DNA from: Paenibacillus harenae DSM 16969
GTDB taxonomy: Bacteria; Bacillota; Bacilli; Paenibacillales; Paenibacillaceae
Reading direction: 5' to 3'
Assembly (NCBI RefSeq): GCF_000422465.1
Contig: NZ_KE383843.1
Span: forward strand, 908,345 to 972,344
Length of the DNA: 64,000 bases
Made by a program: the position numbers and the translations under genes. Below the pieces are notes generated by a model. The model made no database searches. It had not been told where the DNA came from and saw only the letters and a program-made list of their open reading frames with translations. Shown piece after piece: positions 1 through 8,186 of this stretch; position 1 is the first letter of the stretch; the number at the start of each line of letters is the position of its first letter.

Positions 1-1268
1 GTTTCTTCCGTTTCAACCGGAAGCTCCGATTCATCAACGGAGGCGGAAAATACAGTCTCCGCATCGACAGAGATCTCGACGTCCTGCGTGCCGAAGGTCG
101 TAAACCAGTCACGGATGGTATTCACGTCATTCGTGAAGGCAAGCGACAGAAGAAGCATCATGCGGGCATGCGCCGCATTCAGGTTATCTCCGCCAATGGT
201 ATTGCCGCTTCCGCCGTCATAGATGGAGCCGGAGCCCGTTCTCGTTGTCGAAACGAATACGACGCCATGGTTGTCGATGGCATCCTTGCGCGCAGCGCTC
301 ATTTTGGAGGAAATGCCGCCTGCGCCCGTGCCCGCCGTGACGATCCCTTTCGCACCGTCTTCGACAAAGCCGCGTATCGCCCCGCCGCCCGCTTCTTGAT
401 AATTGTAGGCAATTTCTACGATCGGGAGGCTATCCTTCGATATTGTCTTCAGATCGAACGGAGAATTCCACGCCGGAGTACCCGCTTTCGCCGCTCTTGC
501 AGGCGCGCGATAGATACGCACGGCCGGATCATCAACATAACCAAGCGCGCCGAACATCGGGGCGTCAAACGTATCCAGCCTGTGGGAGTTGGTCTTCGTT
601 ACTTCGCGCGCCGCAAAGATAACGTCATTAAGCATAACGACCGTACCGAACCATTTGGTCTTATTGCTGCCAGCTACTTTAATCGCCTGGTACAGATTGG
701 CCGGACCGTCCGTACCGATTACATCCCATGGCCTCATCGCGCCGGTCACGACAACCGGCTTCTCGCTGCGCACGGTCAGATCTAGGAAATAAGCAATCTC
801 CTCCATCGTATCCGTGCCCGTCGTTACGACAGCTCCGTCATAGATTTTAAGCGCCGCATCGACGGCAAGGGAAAGATCGTACAACTCTTTGATCGTATAT
901 CCGCCGGACCCTTTGTTACCGAACTGATAGGCGGACACGTCGGCTGTTTTATGCGTAGGGAGCTGCGCTACCAAATCCGCCATTGCATACGTGCCTGCCG
1001 CATAGCTTTGAAAATTCGTCTTGTCGCCGTTTCTGGCGGCGCCCGCAAGCGTTCCTCCTGTGGCGACTACAATCACGTTAGGAAGGGATGATGTCTGATG
1101 TGAGCCGGAGATTGCCGGAATGTCGAAGGTCGGGAGCGGAACGGCTTCCGCCGCGCCTACAAGGCTCCTTGAGGTCAGCACCGCGATTATCGCCGAAACC
1201 AATGATACAGCTAAAAGCGGATTAAGGATTCTTTTAGTTAACACACTTCTAACAATACTTGTCATCAT
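1..1268 (-). CDS. Secreted L-asparaginase (type II), 3' end outside window
   Basis: Hydrolyses L-asparagine to aspartate and ammonia, probably outside the membrane. The gene reads leftward and is still open at base 1. The two conserved threonine motifs of the family are present: VVATGGTLAG near residue 75 and VVTTGTDTMEE near residue 155. The N-terminus has basic residues followed by a hydrophobic stretch and fits a signal peptide. ATG at 1268 is preceded by GGGAG; a second in-frame ATG at 1265 is equally possible. The catalytic core should end near residue 393 (motif IRDWFTTFGT), yet the frame continues at least 30 residues as an acidic tail rich in E, S and V. This suggests a linker to a further domain or a cell-wall anchor beyond the window. 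Family assignment is firm; the tail is unexplained. Confidence 0.93.
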   Translation of the reverse strand, partial: MMTSIVRSVLTKRILNPLLAVSLVSAIIAVLTSRSLVGAAEAVPLPTFDIPAISGSHQTSSLPNVIVVATGGTLAGAARNGDKTNFQSYAAGTYAMADLVAQLPTHKTADVSAYQFGNKGSGGYTIKELYDLSLAVDAALKIYDGAVVTTGTDTMEEIAYFLDLTVRSEKPVVVTGAMRPWDVIGTDGPANLYQAIKVAGSNKTKWFGTVVMLNDVIFAAREVTKTNSHRLDTFDAPMFGALGYVDDPAVRIYRAPARAAKAGTPAWNSPFDLKTISKDSLPIVEIAYNYQEAGGGAIRGFVEDGAKGIVTAGTGAGGISSKMSAARKDAIDNHGVVFVSTTRTGSGSIYDGGSGNTIGGDNLNAAHARMMLLLSLAFTNDVNTIRDWFTTFGTQDVEISVDAETVFSASVDESELPVETEE

Positions 1269-1579
1269 TACATCTCCCTCTTTCTATGTATTTACCTATC
1301 ATACGAATCTATTATATTTCGTGTTAGATATATTAACAAACTCAATAATCATTAAAATAGCGTTTACACCTTATTTTATCTTCGATTAGCTCGATTTTAT
1401 ATGAAGTATCTTACTTACTTAAAGTGTATTTCGTGTCATACTATATAACATATATATAACGTAAACAATTATAAATTCATTCTGGTACTTGGTACTATAA
1501 GAAGTTGGTACTTTTAGGTTTTTCGATATGCTGTTAACTTTAGGACATCAACAACAACTCAGTTCGGGAGGACACTCAA
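1269..1579. promoter_or_regulatory. AT-rich divergent promoter region with three GGTACT direct repeats
   Basis: This 311-bp gap separates the leftward asparaginase from the rightward YiaA/B gene, so it must hold both promoters. It is much richer in A+T than its flanks. GGTACT occurs in direct orientation at 1484, 1491 and 1507, at steps of 7 and 16 bp, about 70 to 95 bp before the YiaA/B start. Such spaced direct repeats look like an activator or repressor site, but no regulator can be named. Confidence 0.5.
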
Positions 1580-2080
1580 ATGGAAAAAATAGAAATGATG
1601 CACGTTCGCAAGCCTGCTAACTTTTACCGCCGCCGCAATACGCCAACCTACACCTTTATGGCTTGGGCGGCGTTCCTGATCGCCTGCGGCTTCGAATTCA
1701 TAGGCATTTATACCCTCAAGCAGCCGATGTCGGTACAGGGGTATTACGCGGTAACCGGCATTCTCTTAATCATTACTTCGTTTCTTCTTCAGAAGGTATC
1801 ACGTGACAACGACGAGGACAAATTTCTCAAGGAGTCCCATCCCGGCTACAGAAGCCGCAATACCTCCGCTTTTACCTTTATGGCTTGGGCCGGATTCGTC
1901 ATCGCCGTGTTTGCGCAATATATCGGGATTTACACGCTCGAAGAGCCGCTCTATGTGAAGGGGTATTACGCGATTGCCGGCGCTTTCCTTATCGTGGCTT
2001 GCTTAGTTCTCCAGAAAACGATACGGGACAACGAAGAGGACCGCGTGCATCTGAATACCGCCGAGGAGTTCGAGGGTTAG
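1580..2080 (+). CDS. YiaA/YiaB-family membrane protein with internal duplication
   Basis: The 166-residue protein consists of two similar copies of the YiaAB two-helix unit, residues about 15-80 and 92-158. Each copy carries FMAWA at its start, a GIYTL turn, a GYYA motif and a charged end of type RDNxED. Four transmembrane segments are predicted by eye. Bacterial YiaA and YiaB are small inner-membrane proteins of unknown biochemical role linked to stress. ATG at 1580 follows a GGGAGGA site. The gene stands alone with its own upstream region. The family call is firm; no function can be given. Confidence 0.85.
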   Translation: MEKIEMMHVRKPANFYRRRNTPTYTFMAWAAFLIACGFEFIGIYTLKQPMSVQGYYAVTGILLIITSFLLQKVSRDNDEDKFLKESHPGYRSRNTSAFTFMAWAGFVIAVFAQYIGIYTLEEPLYVKGYYAIAGAFLIVACLVLQKTIRDNEEDRVHLNTAEEFEG

Positions 2081-2162
2081 GATACGGCTATTGCTGATTC
2101 GGCTATCGTTCGGGAGTGGGATAGGATGAGCGATCGCCACATCAATAGCGTGTTCGCCCTTT

Positions 2163-2203
2163 GTTACTTTCAAGTTACTATATGACTTCAAAGTGCGTAC
2201 TTT
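2163..2203 (+). promoter_or_regulatory. Candidate HxlR-type operators upstream of the SDR gene
   Basis: GTTACTTTCAAGTTAC (2163-2178) and AAAGTGCGTACTTT (2190-2203) are imperfect inverted repeats in the 183 bp before the reductase start. HxlR-family regulators commonly bind GTTACTTT/AAAGTAAC-like palindromes, and an hxlR gene lies just downstream at 3384-3755. A similar sequence, TTAGTAAAGTAA at 3798-3809, lies upstream of hxlR itself. Regulation of both genes by this HxlR protein is an inference. Confidence 0.45.
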
Positions 2204-2263
2204 CCCTTTGACGGCGACGATGGGACAATGATCGTACATCGAATAGGAGAAGGAGAGATTCAT

Positions 2264-3328
2264 ATGAATGACAACGCATCTCGCAAAACCGCTCTTGTCG
2301 TCGGAGCTAACGGCGTCATCGGAAGAAACCTGATCGACCATCTTGTCACGCTGCCCGAATGGGATATTATCGGCGTATCGCGCCGCGGCGGACAATCTTC
2401 CGGCCGGGTCCGGTATTTGTCCGTCGACCTGCTTGATCCGGCGGACAGCTTTGACAAGCTAAGCGGCCTTAAGGAAGTGACGCATATTTTCTATGCCGCA
2501 TACCAAGACCGGCCGACATGGGCGGAGCTAGTCGCTCCGAACCTCGCCATGCTCGTTAACGCGGTAGAAGCAATCGAACCTGCCGCTCCCGGCCTTCGGC
2601 ATATCAGTCTCATGCAGGGCTACAAAGTGTATGGCGCGCATCTTGGACCGTTCAAGACACCTGCCCGCGAGACCGATGCCCATCATATGCCGCCGGAGTT
2701 CAACGTCGACCAGCAAAACTTTCTTGAGAAGCGCCAGAAGGGCAAAGACTGGACTTGGTCGGCGCTCCGTCCTTCCGTCGTATGCGGATTCGCCCTCGGC
2801 AATCCTATGAATCTCGCGATCGTCATCGCCGTTTATGCCTCCATGTCGAAGGAGCTTGGGCTGCCTCTCCGTTTTCCTGGCAAACCCGGCGCTTACCATA
2901 GCTTGCTCGAGATGACCGATGCCGGGCTTCTTGCGAAAGCAACGGTCTGGGCGGCGACAGATGAGCGCTGCGCCAATCAGGCTTTCAATATTACGAACGG
3001 CGATCTGTTCCGGTGGAACGAGCTTTGGCCAAAAATTGCCGCATACTTCGAACTTGAAACAGCGCCTCCGCTGCAGCTGTCGCTCGATACGGTCATGGCG
3101 GACAAGGAGGGATTATGGAATGCCATGGTCGACAAGCATCGCCTGGCAAACAACAGCTACAAGGACGTTTCCTCATGGCGGTTCGGGGACTTCGTCTTCT
3201 CCTGGGATTACGATTTTTTTGCCGACGGCACGAAGGCGCGCCGGTTCGGCTTCCACGAATTCGTCGATACGGAATCGATGTTCCTTGATATCTTCGAGGA
3301 TCTCCGAAAACGCAGGGTGATTCCGTAA
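2264..3328 (+). CDS. SDR-family NAD(P)-dependent reductase (VEP1/progesterone 5-beta-reductase-like)
   Basis: A 354-residue extended short-chain dehydrogenase. The N-terminus has a Rossmann glycine motif, VGANGVIGRNL, and the body resembles PRISE-type enone reductases (VEP1, progesterone 5-beta-reductase). The segment around GYKVYGAH matches the region of the catalytic lysine. In plant enzymes the catalytic tyrosine sits in an NFYY motif; the matching place here reads EFNVDQQNFL, without that tyrosine, so substrate or chemistry may differ. ATG at 2264 is chosen over the ATG at 2228 because GGAGAAGGAGAG lies just before it. It is convergent with hxlR and shares a terminator with it. HxlR neighbours often control reductases induced by reactive electrophiles. 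Confidence 0.85.
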   Translation: MNDNASRKTALVVGANGVIGRNLIDHLVTLPEWDIIGVSRRGGQSSGRVRYLSVDLLDPADSFDKLSGLKEVTHIFYAAYQDRPTWAELVAPNLAMLVNAVEAIEPAAPGLRHISLMQGYKVYGAHLGPFKTPARETDAHHMPPEFNVDQQNFLEKRQKGKDWTWSALRPSVVCGFALGNPMNLAIVIAVYASMSKELGLPLRFPGKPGAYHSLLEMTDAGLLAKATVWAATDERCANQAFNITNGDLFRWNELWPKIAAYFELETAPPLQLSLDTVMADKEGLWNAMVDKHRLANNSYKDVSSWRFGDFVFSWDYDFFADGTKARRFGFHEFVDTESMFLDIFEDLRKRRVIP

Positions 3329-3338
3329 TAATGACAAA

Positions 3339-3383
3339 ACGGGGCTGTCCCAAGGTCTTTGAAAACCTTTTGGGACAGCCCCG
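3339..3383. terminator. Bidirectional terminator between SDR gene and hxlR
   Basis: ACGGGGCTGTCCCAAGGT (3339-3356) pairs with an almost perfect inverted copy ending at 3383. The stem touches the hxlR stop codon. A-rich and T-rich flanks on the two sides let it serve both convergent genes. Confidence 0.85.
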
Positions 3384-3755
3384 TCATTCATCCGCTGGCG
3401 CCGTTTCGGAGAGAACAACGGCTTTATCGCCATATACCCTCTCAATGTGACGATCTCCCCATCTGCATAACAGATGGAGGATCTCCTTCAGGCTCCAGCC
3501 GTACTCCGTCAGCTCATACTCGACTTTCGGCGGCACCAGATTGTACGAAATCCGTTTAATGACTTCGTCCTCCTCCAGCTCGCGAAGCTGCTGCGTCAGC
3601 ACTTTTTGCGTAATCGCGGGCATCAGCCGCGCCAATTCGCCGTTTCGTTTTTTGCCGAACGTGAGATGGAACAAGATGACCGGCTTCCACTTGCCCCCGA
3701 TCACTTCCAGCGTCGCTTCCACTGCGGTATTATACGTTTTCACCGGTTCCGACAT
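3384..3755 (-). CDS. HxlR-family winged-helix transcriptional regulator
   Basis: A 123-residue HxlR-type DNA-binding protein. Typical features are VIGGKWKPVILFHL near the N-terminus, ITQKVLTQQLRELEEDEVI in the recognition-helix region and PPKVEYELTEYGWSL in the wing. Members act as dimeric repressors or activators, often sensing aldehydes, quinones or oxidants. There is no clear conserved N-terminal cysteine in the first 15 residues, so thiol sensing as in YodB is not obvious. It faces the SDR reductase tail to tail, which makes that reductase the likeliest target. The promoter side holds TTAGTAAAGTAA (3798-3809), a possible autoregulatory site. Confidence 0.92.
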   Translation of the reverse strand: MSEPVKTYNTAVEATLEVIGGKWKPVILFHLTFGKKRNGELARLMPAITQKVLTQQLRELEEDEVIKRISYNLVPPKVEYELTEYGWSLKEILHLLCRWGDRHIERVYGDKAVVLSETAPADE

Positions 3756-4047
3756 CGTTTCTTGACGCCTCCCTGCCTGTAATCGGCATCAATCCGTTTA
3801 GTAAAGTAATGCTATAACAATATGGCTGGAATGACAAGACCGGCAGAACAAAGCCGCTTCCCGGCAGCCCTTGGATGGTTGAGATAAGGCAAACGAAACA
3901 TTTTGAAAGGAAATGATTTTATACCCTCTGAATGAGGGAGTTAATTTCAAACGTTGAACCTAAACACCGGAAGTCGAAGGTACTACAATTTATCTGCACT
4001 CGATGTAACCGTCAAGGGGGACACCGATCAGATTATGCTTTCTGCAA

Positions 4048-4848
4048 TTACATAAGCAGCAAATAAAACAACGCCGCGAGCGCAAAGCGGTAAAAAGCGA
4101 ACCACTCCAGCTTCAGCCGCTTGATCAGATTCAGAAACGTGACGACCGCGATCATCGCTACAATAAAGGCCGCAATAAAGCCGATCAGGAACAGAACAAG
4201 GTCATCAGACGTTAAATGTTGACGGCTGTCGTACATATCCAGAACCGTTGCGCCGAGCATGACCGGTACGGAGATCAGGAAGGTGAAATCCGCCGCGGCC
4301 TTCTGGCTGGTGCCGAGCAGCAGACCGCCCGATATCGTCGAACCCGATCTCGAGAAGCCCGGCCACAGCGCAAAGCATTGGAATAACCCGATGCCGAGCG
4401 CCTGTTTGTAGGTAATGTCGTCCGTGTTCTCGGCCGTCACCTTCCGCCTGGCCCGCGCGGCGACGATCATAAGAATACCGCCGATAATTAAGCCGATTAA
4501 CACGGGGGCCGGTCCGAATAAATGATGCTTGATCACATCCTTGAGCAGCAGGTATACGATCAGGGCGGGAATCATCGCCAGAAGCATATGAATCGCATTC
4601 AGTTTGTTTGGATTGGAGAAGCTGAAGGTCAGCAGATCCTTAAGCAGGCTCACATATCTCCGCCGGTACAGGATGAACACCGCCATGACGGCTCCGAGCT
4701 GAATGACGATCTTAAACGTGGCCGCCGACTCTCCCTCAAAGCCGAGCAGATGGCCGGCTAAGATCAAATGACCCGTAGACGATACCGGAAGAAATTCCGT
4801 CAAGCCTTCGACGACGCCTAACAGGATGGCAATGATGAAATCATGCAT
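4048..4848 (-). CDS. uppP: Undecaprenyl-diphosphatase
   Basis: Membrane phosphatase that recycles undecaprenyl pyrophosphate to the monophosphate carrier for peptidoglycan synthesis; excess activity gives bacitracin resistance. The 266-residue protein matches BacA/UppP in length and carries both signatures: EGLTEFLPVSSTGHLIL at residues 15-31 and PGFSRSGSTISGGLLLG near 163-179. Several hydrophobic helices are evident. Its ATG lies only 15 bp after the bceB stop, so it is almost surely the last gene of a bceA-bceB-uppP unit. The transporter protects undecaprenyl pyrophosphate from antibiotic and the phosphatase removes the same target lipid. Confidence 0.96.
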   Translation of the reverse strand: MHDFIIAILLGVVEGLTEFLPVSSTGHLILAGHLLGFEGESAATFKIVIQLGAVMAVFILYRRRYVSLLKDLLTFSFSNPNKLNAIHMLLAMIPALIVYLLLKDVIKHHLFGPAPVLIGLIIGGILMIVAARARRKVTAENTDDITYKQALGIGLFQCFALWPGFSRSGSTISGGLLLGTSQKAAADFTFLISVPVMLGATVLDMYDSRQHLTSDDLVLFLIGFIAAFIVAMIAVVTFLNLIKRLKLEWFAFYRFALAALFYLLLM

Positions 4849-4863
4849 GAAGGAACCGCCTTT

Positions 4864-6786
4864 CTACGAAAGCTTGAGCTGCATATGCCGCAAATACCGC
4901 CAACGAATCATGAAGAAATAAGTCAGCTGAATGAGGAAGAAGCTGATATAGATGCCGATGGCGTTGCCCAGCATAGGGAATTGGACGAGCAGCTTGATGT
5001 TAATGAAGGCGACTCCGCTGTGAATCATAGCCACCGCGAACGGCAGGAAGAACATAAGCACGAGCTGCCGGGACACGAGCTTGTTCAGCTCCCTGCCGCT
5101 TAGACCGAGCTTGCTGATCATTTGGTACTGCTTCTCGTCCCGTTCCAAATCCGCATATAACCGGAAGTAGATAAAGCTTGCCGCGAACGTAAAGAATACG
5201 ACTCCTACCAGCACGCTGATGATGAGCAGCATACCGTTTAGCTGCTTATCCGCATGCCAATCCAATACGAGCGCGCTGAAATAATACGCCCCGTCCTCCG
5301 GCATCAAAATGGCAGATTCCAGTTCGCGCGCGATGCTCATCGTCTTCTCCCATTCGGTTACGACGAAATAATAATTCGTCGGCTCTTCCCACCCTTCCGT
5401 CTCGCGAACCGCCAGCGAATCGAACAATTCGTCCGTAACGACGAGCGTGTCGCTGTACTGGAGCAAAATAAAAAAGGTCGATCTCTTCTTCACCTTAAGC
5501 TCTTCCGCTCCGCCGTTCGCGGTCTCCGGCCCGATCGAAACGACCGGTTCGAACGCAATTAGCTTATTCGCCCGCGAGGAAACGCCGGAGGCAATAATCG
5601 CCTCTCCTGGCCCGCTTAAGGTTTCCTGTTCATACCCTAATGCGGCGGCCAGCCGGTTGAACTCCGAGAGCTTGACGATCGCCATCCCGTTGTCCGTGTA
5701 TTTAAAGGAATTCGAAGCGCGTTCGTAAGTAAATCCCCCTTCGGCCAGCCGGCTTTCGATTTCTTGCAGATGCTTCTGTTCGTCCGGATTGGAGGGCTGC
5801 GAAGTATACGTGAAAGCATACGGATTTTTTTTCTCCGACAGGTTCGGATCCCCCACTGCGAGACAGGAGCCGATACCGCAGAAGGCGACGGCGGTAACGG
5901 TCGCAACCATGAAGAACATATTCGCGTTGTCCCTCATCCGGTAAGCCAGATCTGACAGCGTCAGCAGGTTGATTTTACGGAAAAACAGACGTTCCCTCTT
6001 CTTAAACGCCCGAATCGCATATACACTGAGCTGCGTGAACAGGAAATAGGTGCCGAGCACGACGCAGCCAATTGCTGCCGAAAGGAGAATAATGGAAAAC
6101 GCCTTCCCCAGCACAAAATAAAACACCATGCCGTAACCGGACAGCAGCAGCACCACGGCAAGAAGCGAAAGCCAGAGCGACGCCTTCGGCTCCTCCCTCG
6201 GCTTCTCGTCCGATTTAATCAAATCGAGCGGCTGATGGCGCCTCCCGATCCGGGAGGTGAGCAGCGAAATGACGAGAAACAAGAGAAAAAAAGCGCCTGC
6301 CGTCGTCCATACCGCCTGGAACGGAACGTAGAAGTCCAGCCCCTCCTCCAGCATCAGCAATCGCTCGCTAATAAGCAGGAACAGCTTCGTGAACAGAATC
6401 CCGGTGCCGATCCCGGCCAGGATCGAGACGAGCCCGATGATCATATTTTCCACGAATACGAGCCTGTTGCGCTGCTTATCGGACATGCCCAGCATCATAA
6501 GGATGCCGAATTCCCGTTTGCGCACCTTCAGGAAGGCGCTCGCCGAATACAGCAGGAACAAAAACGAAAATATAAAAATGAAATACTGCGAAATTTTCAG
6601 CCCCATCGTGCCAAGGATGGAAGCCGTATCGCTGCTGGCGGCAAGCTGCCCCTGCAGGGAAGGATGGTACAGAAGCACTGCGTAGATGAAAAAAATCATA
6701 ACCGCGAACGCGCTGCTCATGAAATGAGCGGCATACGTTCTTTTCTTGCGAAGCACGTTATTAAACGCGAACTGTCGGAAATTCAT
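4864..6786 (-). CDS. bceB: BceB-type ABC transporter permease (peptide antibiotic detoxification)
   Basis: A 640-residue FtsX-like permease of the size and layout of BceB. There is a first membrane helix at about 17-40, three helices up to residue 170, further helices between 195 and 280, a large extracellular region of about 200 residues before residue 510, and terminal helices. BceAB-type transporters remove bacitracin-like peptides from lipid II cycle intermediates and also serve as the sensor for BceS. The start is ATG at 6786 (MNFRQFAFNN), preceded by GGAGGG; the longer upstream reading frame has no such support. It overlaps bceA by 26 bp, which indicates coupled translation. The exact antibiotic recognised cannot be read from sequence. 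Confidence 0.92.
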   Translation of the reverse strand: MNFRQFAFNNVLRKKRTYAAHFMSSAFAVMIFFIYAVLLYHPSLQGQLAASSDTASILGTMGLKISQYFIFIFSFLFLLYSASAFLKVRKREFGILMMLGMSDKQRNRLVFVENMIIGLVSILAGIGTGILFTKLFLLISERLLMLEEGLDFYVPFQAVWTTAGAFFLLFLVISLLTSRIGRRHQPLDLIKSDEKPREEPKASLWLSLLAVVLLLSGYGMVFYFVLGKAFSIILLSAAIGCVVLGTYFLFTQLSVYAIRAFKKRERLFFRKINLLTLSDLAYRMRDNANMFFMVATVTAVAFCGIGSCLAVGDPNLSEKKNPYAFTYTSQPSNPDEQKHLQEIESRLAEGGFTYERASNSFKYTDNGMAIVKLSEFNRLAAALGYEQETLSGPGEAIIASGVSSRANKLIAFEPVVSIGPETANGGAEELKVKKRSTFFILLQYSDTLVVTDELFDSLAVRETEGWEEPTNYYFVVTEWEKTMSIARELESAILMPEDGAYYFSALVLDWHADKQLNGMLLIISVLVGVVFFTFAASFIYFRLYADLERDEKQYQMISKLGLSGRELNKLVSRQLVLMFFLPFAVAMIHSGVAFINIKLLVQFPMLGNAIGIYISFFLIQLTYFFMIRWRYLRHMQLKLS

Positions 6787-7531
6787 TCTCGTTCCCTCCA
6801 AGCAAAGCCAGCGCGTTAATGATTTTCTGATAAAAAGCGGGGCGGCTGTCGCCGCAATGAATTTCTGTGTAGAATTGTCCGTCCTTAATAAAGACGACCC
6901 GGTCGCAGTAACTGGCCGCCATCGCGTCATGCGTGACCAGCATCATCGTCGTGTTCTCCTCTTTGTTCAGCTTGCTCATCAGCTCCATGACGTCGCGCGC
7001 GGCCTTCGAGTCCAGATTGCCCGTCGGCTCGTCGGCCAGCACCAGCTTCGGCGTATGGATCAGCGCTCTGGCTATCGCCGTTCGCTGCGCTTGGCCGCCG
7101 GAAATCTCATACGTGCGTTTATCCAAAATATCGGTAATCCCCAGCTTCTCCGCCATATAAGCGGTCCGTCTCTTCATTTCATTCAAATCCGTTCCGTCCA
7201 ACGTGAGCGGCAGCACGATATTTTCCCTCACCGTCAGCGTGTCGAGCAGATTGAACGCTTGGAACACAAAGCCAAGCTCTCTCCGGCGAAAATGAGCCAG
7301 CTTCTCCCGCGTCAGCTGGAACGGATCCTGCCCGCCGATTCGCAGCTCGCCCGACGTCGGCCGGTCGATCGTGGACACCATATTGAGCAGCGTCGTTTTG
7401 CCGCTGCCGGAAGGTCCCATGATGCCGACAAATTCCCCTTGGTTAATCGTTAGATCAATATTGGTCAATGCTTTATAAGCGACCTTGCCCGGATAAATCT
7501 TATTCAGGTTCCGCGCATGCAATAGCTCCAT
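6761..7531 (-). CDS. bceA: BceA-type ABC transporter ATP-binding protein
   Basis: A 256-residue ATPase of the MacB/BceA class. It has Walker A GPSGSGKT (residues 39-46), Q-loop VFQAFNLL, signature SGGQAQR (the usual form is SGGQQQR), Walker B LVLADEPT and H-loop VTHD. It powers BceB. Upstream, at 7615-7628, lies a perfect match to the BceR operator, which places the gene under control of the adjacent bceRS genes. ATG at 7531 follows AAGGAGAG. The gene overlaps bceB at its 3' end. Confidence 0.95.
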   Translation of the reverse strand: MELLHARNLNKIYPGKVAYKALTNIDLTINQGEFVGIMGPSGSGKTTLLNMVSTIDRPTSGELRIGGQDPFQLTREKLAHFRRRELGFVFQAFNLLDTLTVRENIVLPLTLDGTDLNEMKRRTAYMAEKLGITDILDKRTYEISGGQAQRTAIARALIHTPKLVLADEPTGNLDSKAARDVMELMSKLNKEENTTMMLVTHDAMAASYCDRVVFIKDGQFYTEIHCGDSRPAFYQKIINALALLGGNENEFPTVRV

Positions 7532-7614
7532 CCCAATCTCTCCTTATCTTTCGTCGTTAGAACCAGTGTAGCCTGTAAGGCCACCATTTCCTAACGGTCT
7601 GTCTTTCATTTACC

Positions 7615-7628
7615 TAACAACTTTGTAA
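7615..7628 (-). promoter_or_regulatory. BceR-type operator upstream of bceA
   Basis: On the plus strand TAACA-ACTT-TGTAA fits the published BceR box TNACA-N4-TGTAA without a mismatch. It lies 84-97 bp upstream of the bceA start. TACACT is a possible -10 between box and gene; the -35 is unclear. Confidence 0.7.
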
Positions 7629-7641
7629 GATTCGCCGATGC

Positions 7642-7695
7642 CTTAAACTTCTCAAGTACCTAAAACTTCACAAATACGTTAAACGTCTCAAATCG
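7642..7695. repeat. Three degenerate 18-bp tandem repeats
   Basis: CTTAAACTTCTCAAGTAC, CTAAAACTTCACAAATAC and GTTAAACGTCTCAAATCG follow each other without gaps, agreeing at most positions. They sit directly upstream of the BceR box. Confidence 0.7.
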
Positions 7696-7738
7696 CCTAC
7701 GCAAACAAAGCAAGTCGCACAAAAAACGCAAAATGTAC

Positions 7739-7792
7739 ATTCCAATATTCCGCATATTCCATACATTCCGCACATTCTACACACTCCGCACA
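7739..7792. repeat. Six degenerate 9-bp tandem repeats
   Basis: Units of type ATTCCGCAC are repeated about six times (for example ATTCCGCAT, ATTCCATAC, ATTCCGCAC, ATTCTACAC, ACTCCGCAC). No coding frame runs through them. They continue the repeat-rich stretch upstream of bceA. Confidence 0.65.
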
Positions 7793-7825
7793 ATCACCAT
7801 AAACCGCCCGGCTCGCCGGTTACGT

Positions 7826-8010
7826 TCAGATTTTTAAACTAAATTAGCACGAGCAGCGAAAAAGTTAGAATTTGTTTAAATAATTGAAACTAAATAGCCT
7901 TCCCTTACAAGTTGCCGCGAAATTCGGCTGCGTTGTTTCAAGTATTGAAATTAACGAGCGAAATCTCGCAACTTTCTTTAATTAATTTCAAAAATCGAAA
8001 CTAACTAAAC
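7826..8010. repeat. Four spaced palindromic units (TTTCAA-N3-TTGAAA type)
   Basis: Four related units start at 7826, 7876, 7936 and 7986, at steps of 50, 60 and 50 bp. The third is the perfect palindrome TTTCAAGTATTGAAA. The others are variants such as TTTAAATAATTGAAA and TTTCAAAAATCGAAA, most followed by CTAA. The steps are close to whole DNA turns, so a protein could bind all units on one face. Function unknown. Confidence 0.65.
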
Positions 8011-8046
8011 GTACGGCAGCCATTCGATTCGCTATGTGGCAAACAA

Positions 8047-8148
8047 GCCAAGCAGAAACGCCCTATCGGCGTCCTTGTCAGAGGACGCAACCGTTACGCG
8101 GAGAATTCTAAGCGCAAATAAGTGTGAAACTTATGCATTCTTAGAATT
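8047..8148. repeat. Dispersed palindromic repeat, copy A
   Basis: Starts with CCAAGCAGAAACGCC, holds the inverted repeat GCGTCCT/AGAGGACGC, and ends in a hairpin at 8103-8148: AATTCTAAG paired with CTTAGAATT around an inner AATAAGT/ACTTAT stem. Related copies lie at 16210-16320, 22382-22420 and 40038-40092, always between genes. Confidence 0.7.
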
Positions 8149-8186
8149 AAAAAAAGACCGACGAACGGCAATGCCATTCATCGATC

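Noticed and set aside
168..785. 205-codon plus-strand open frame opposite the asparaginase
   Set aside because: It is the antisense shadow of a well-supported gene, with arginine-rich, low-quality composition and no ribosome site.
7642..8010. Possible CRISPR array upstream of bceA
   Set aside because: The repeats are degenerate, of three different lengths, without conserved repeat plus unique spacer structure, and no cas genes are present.
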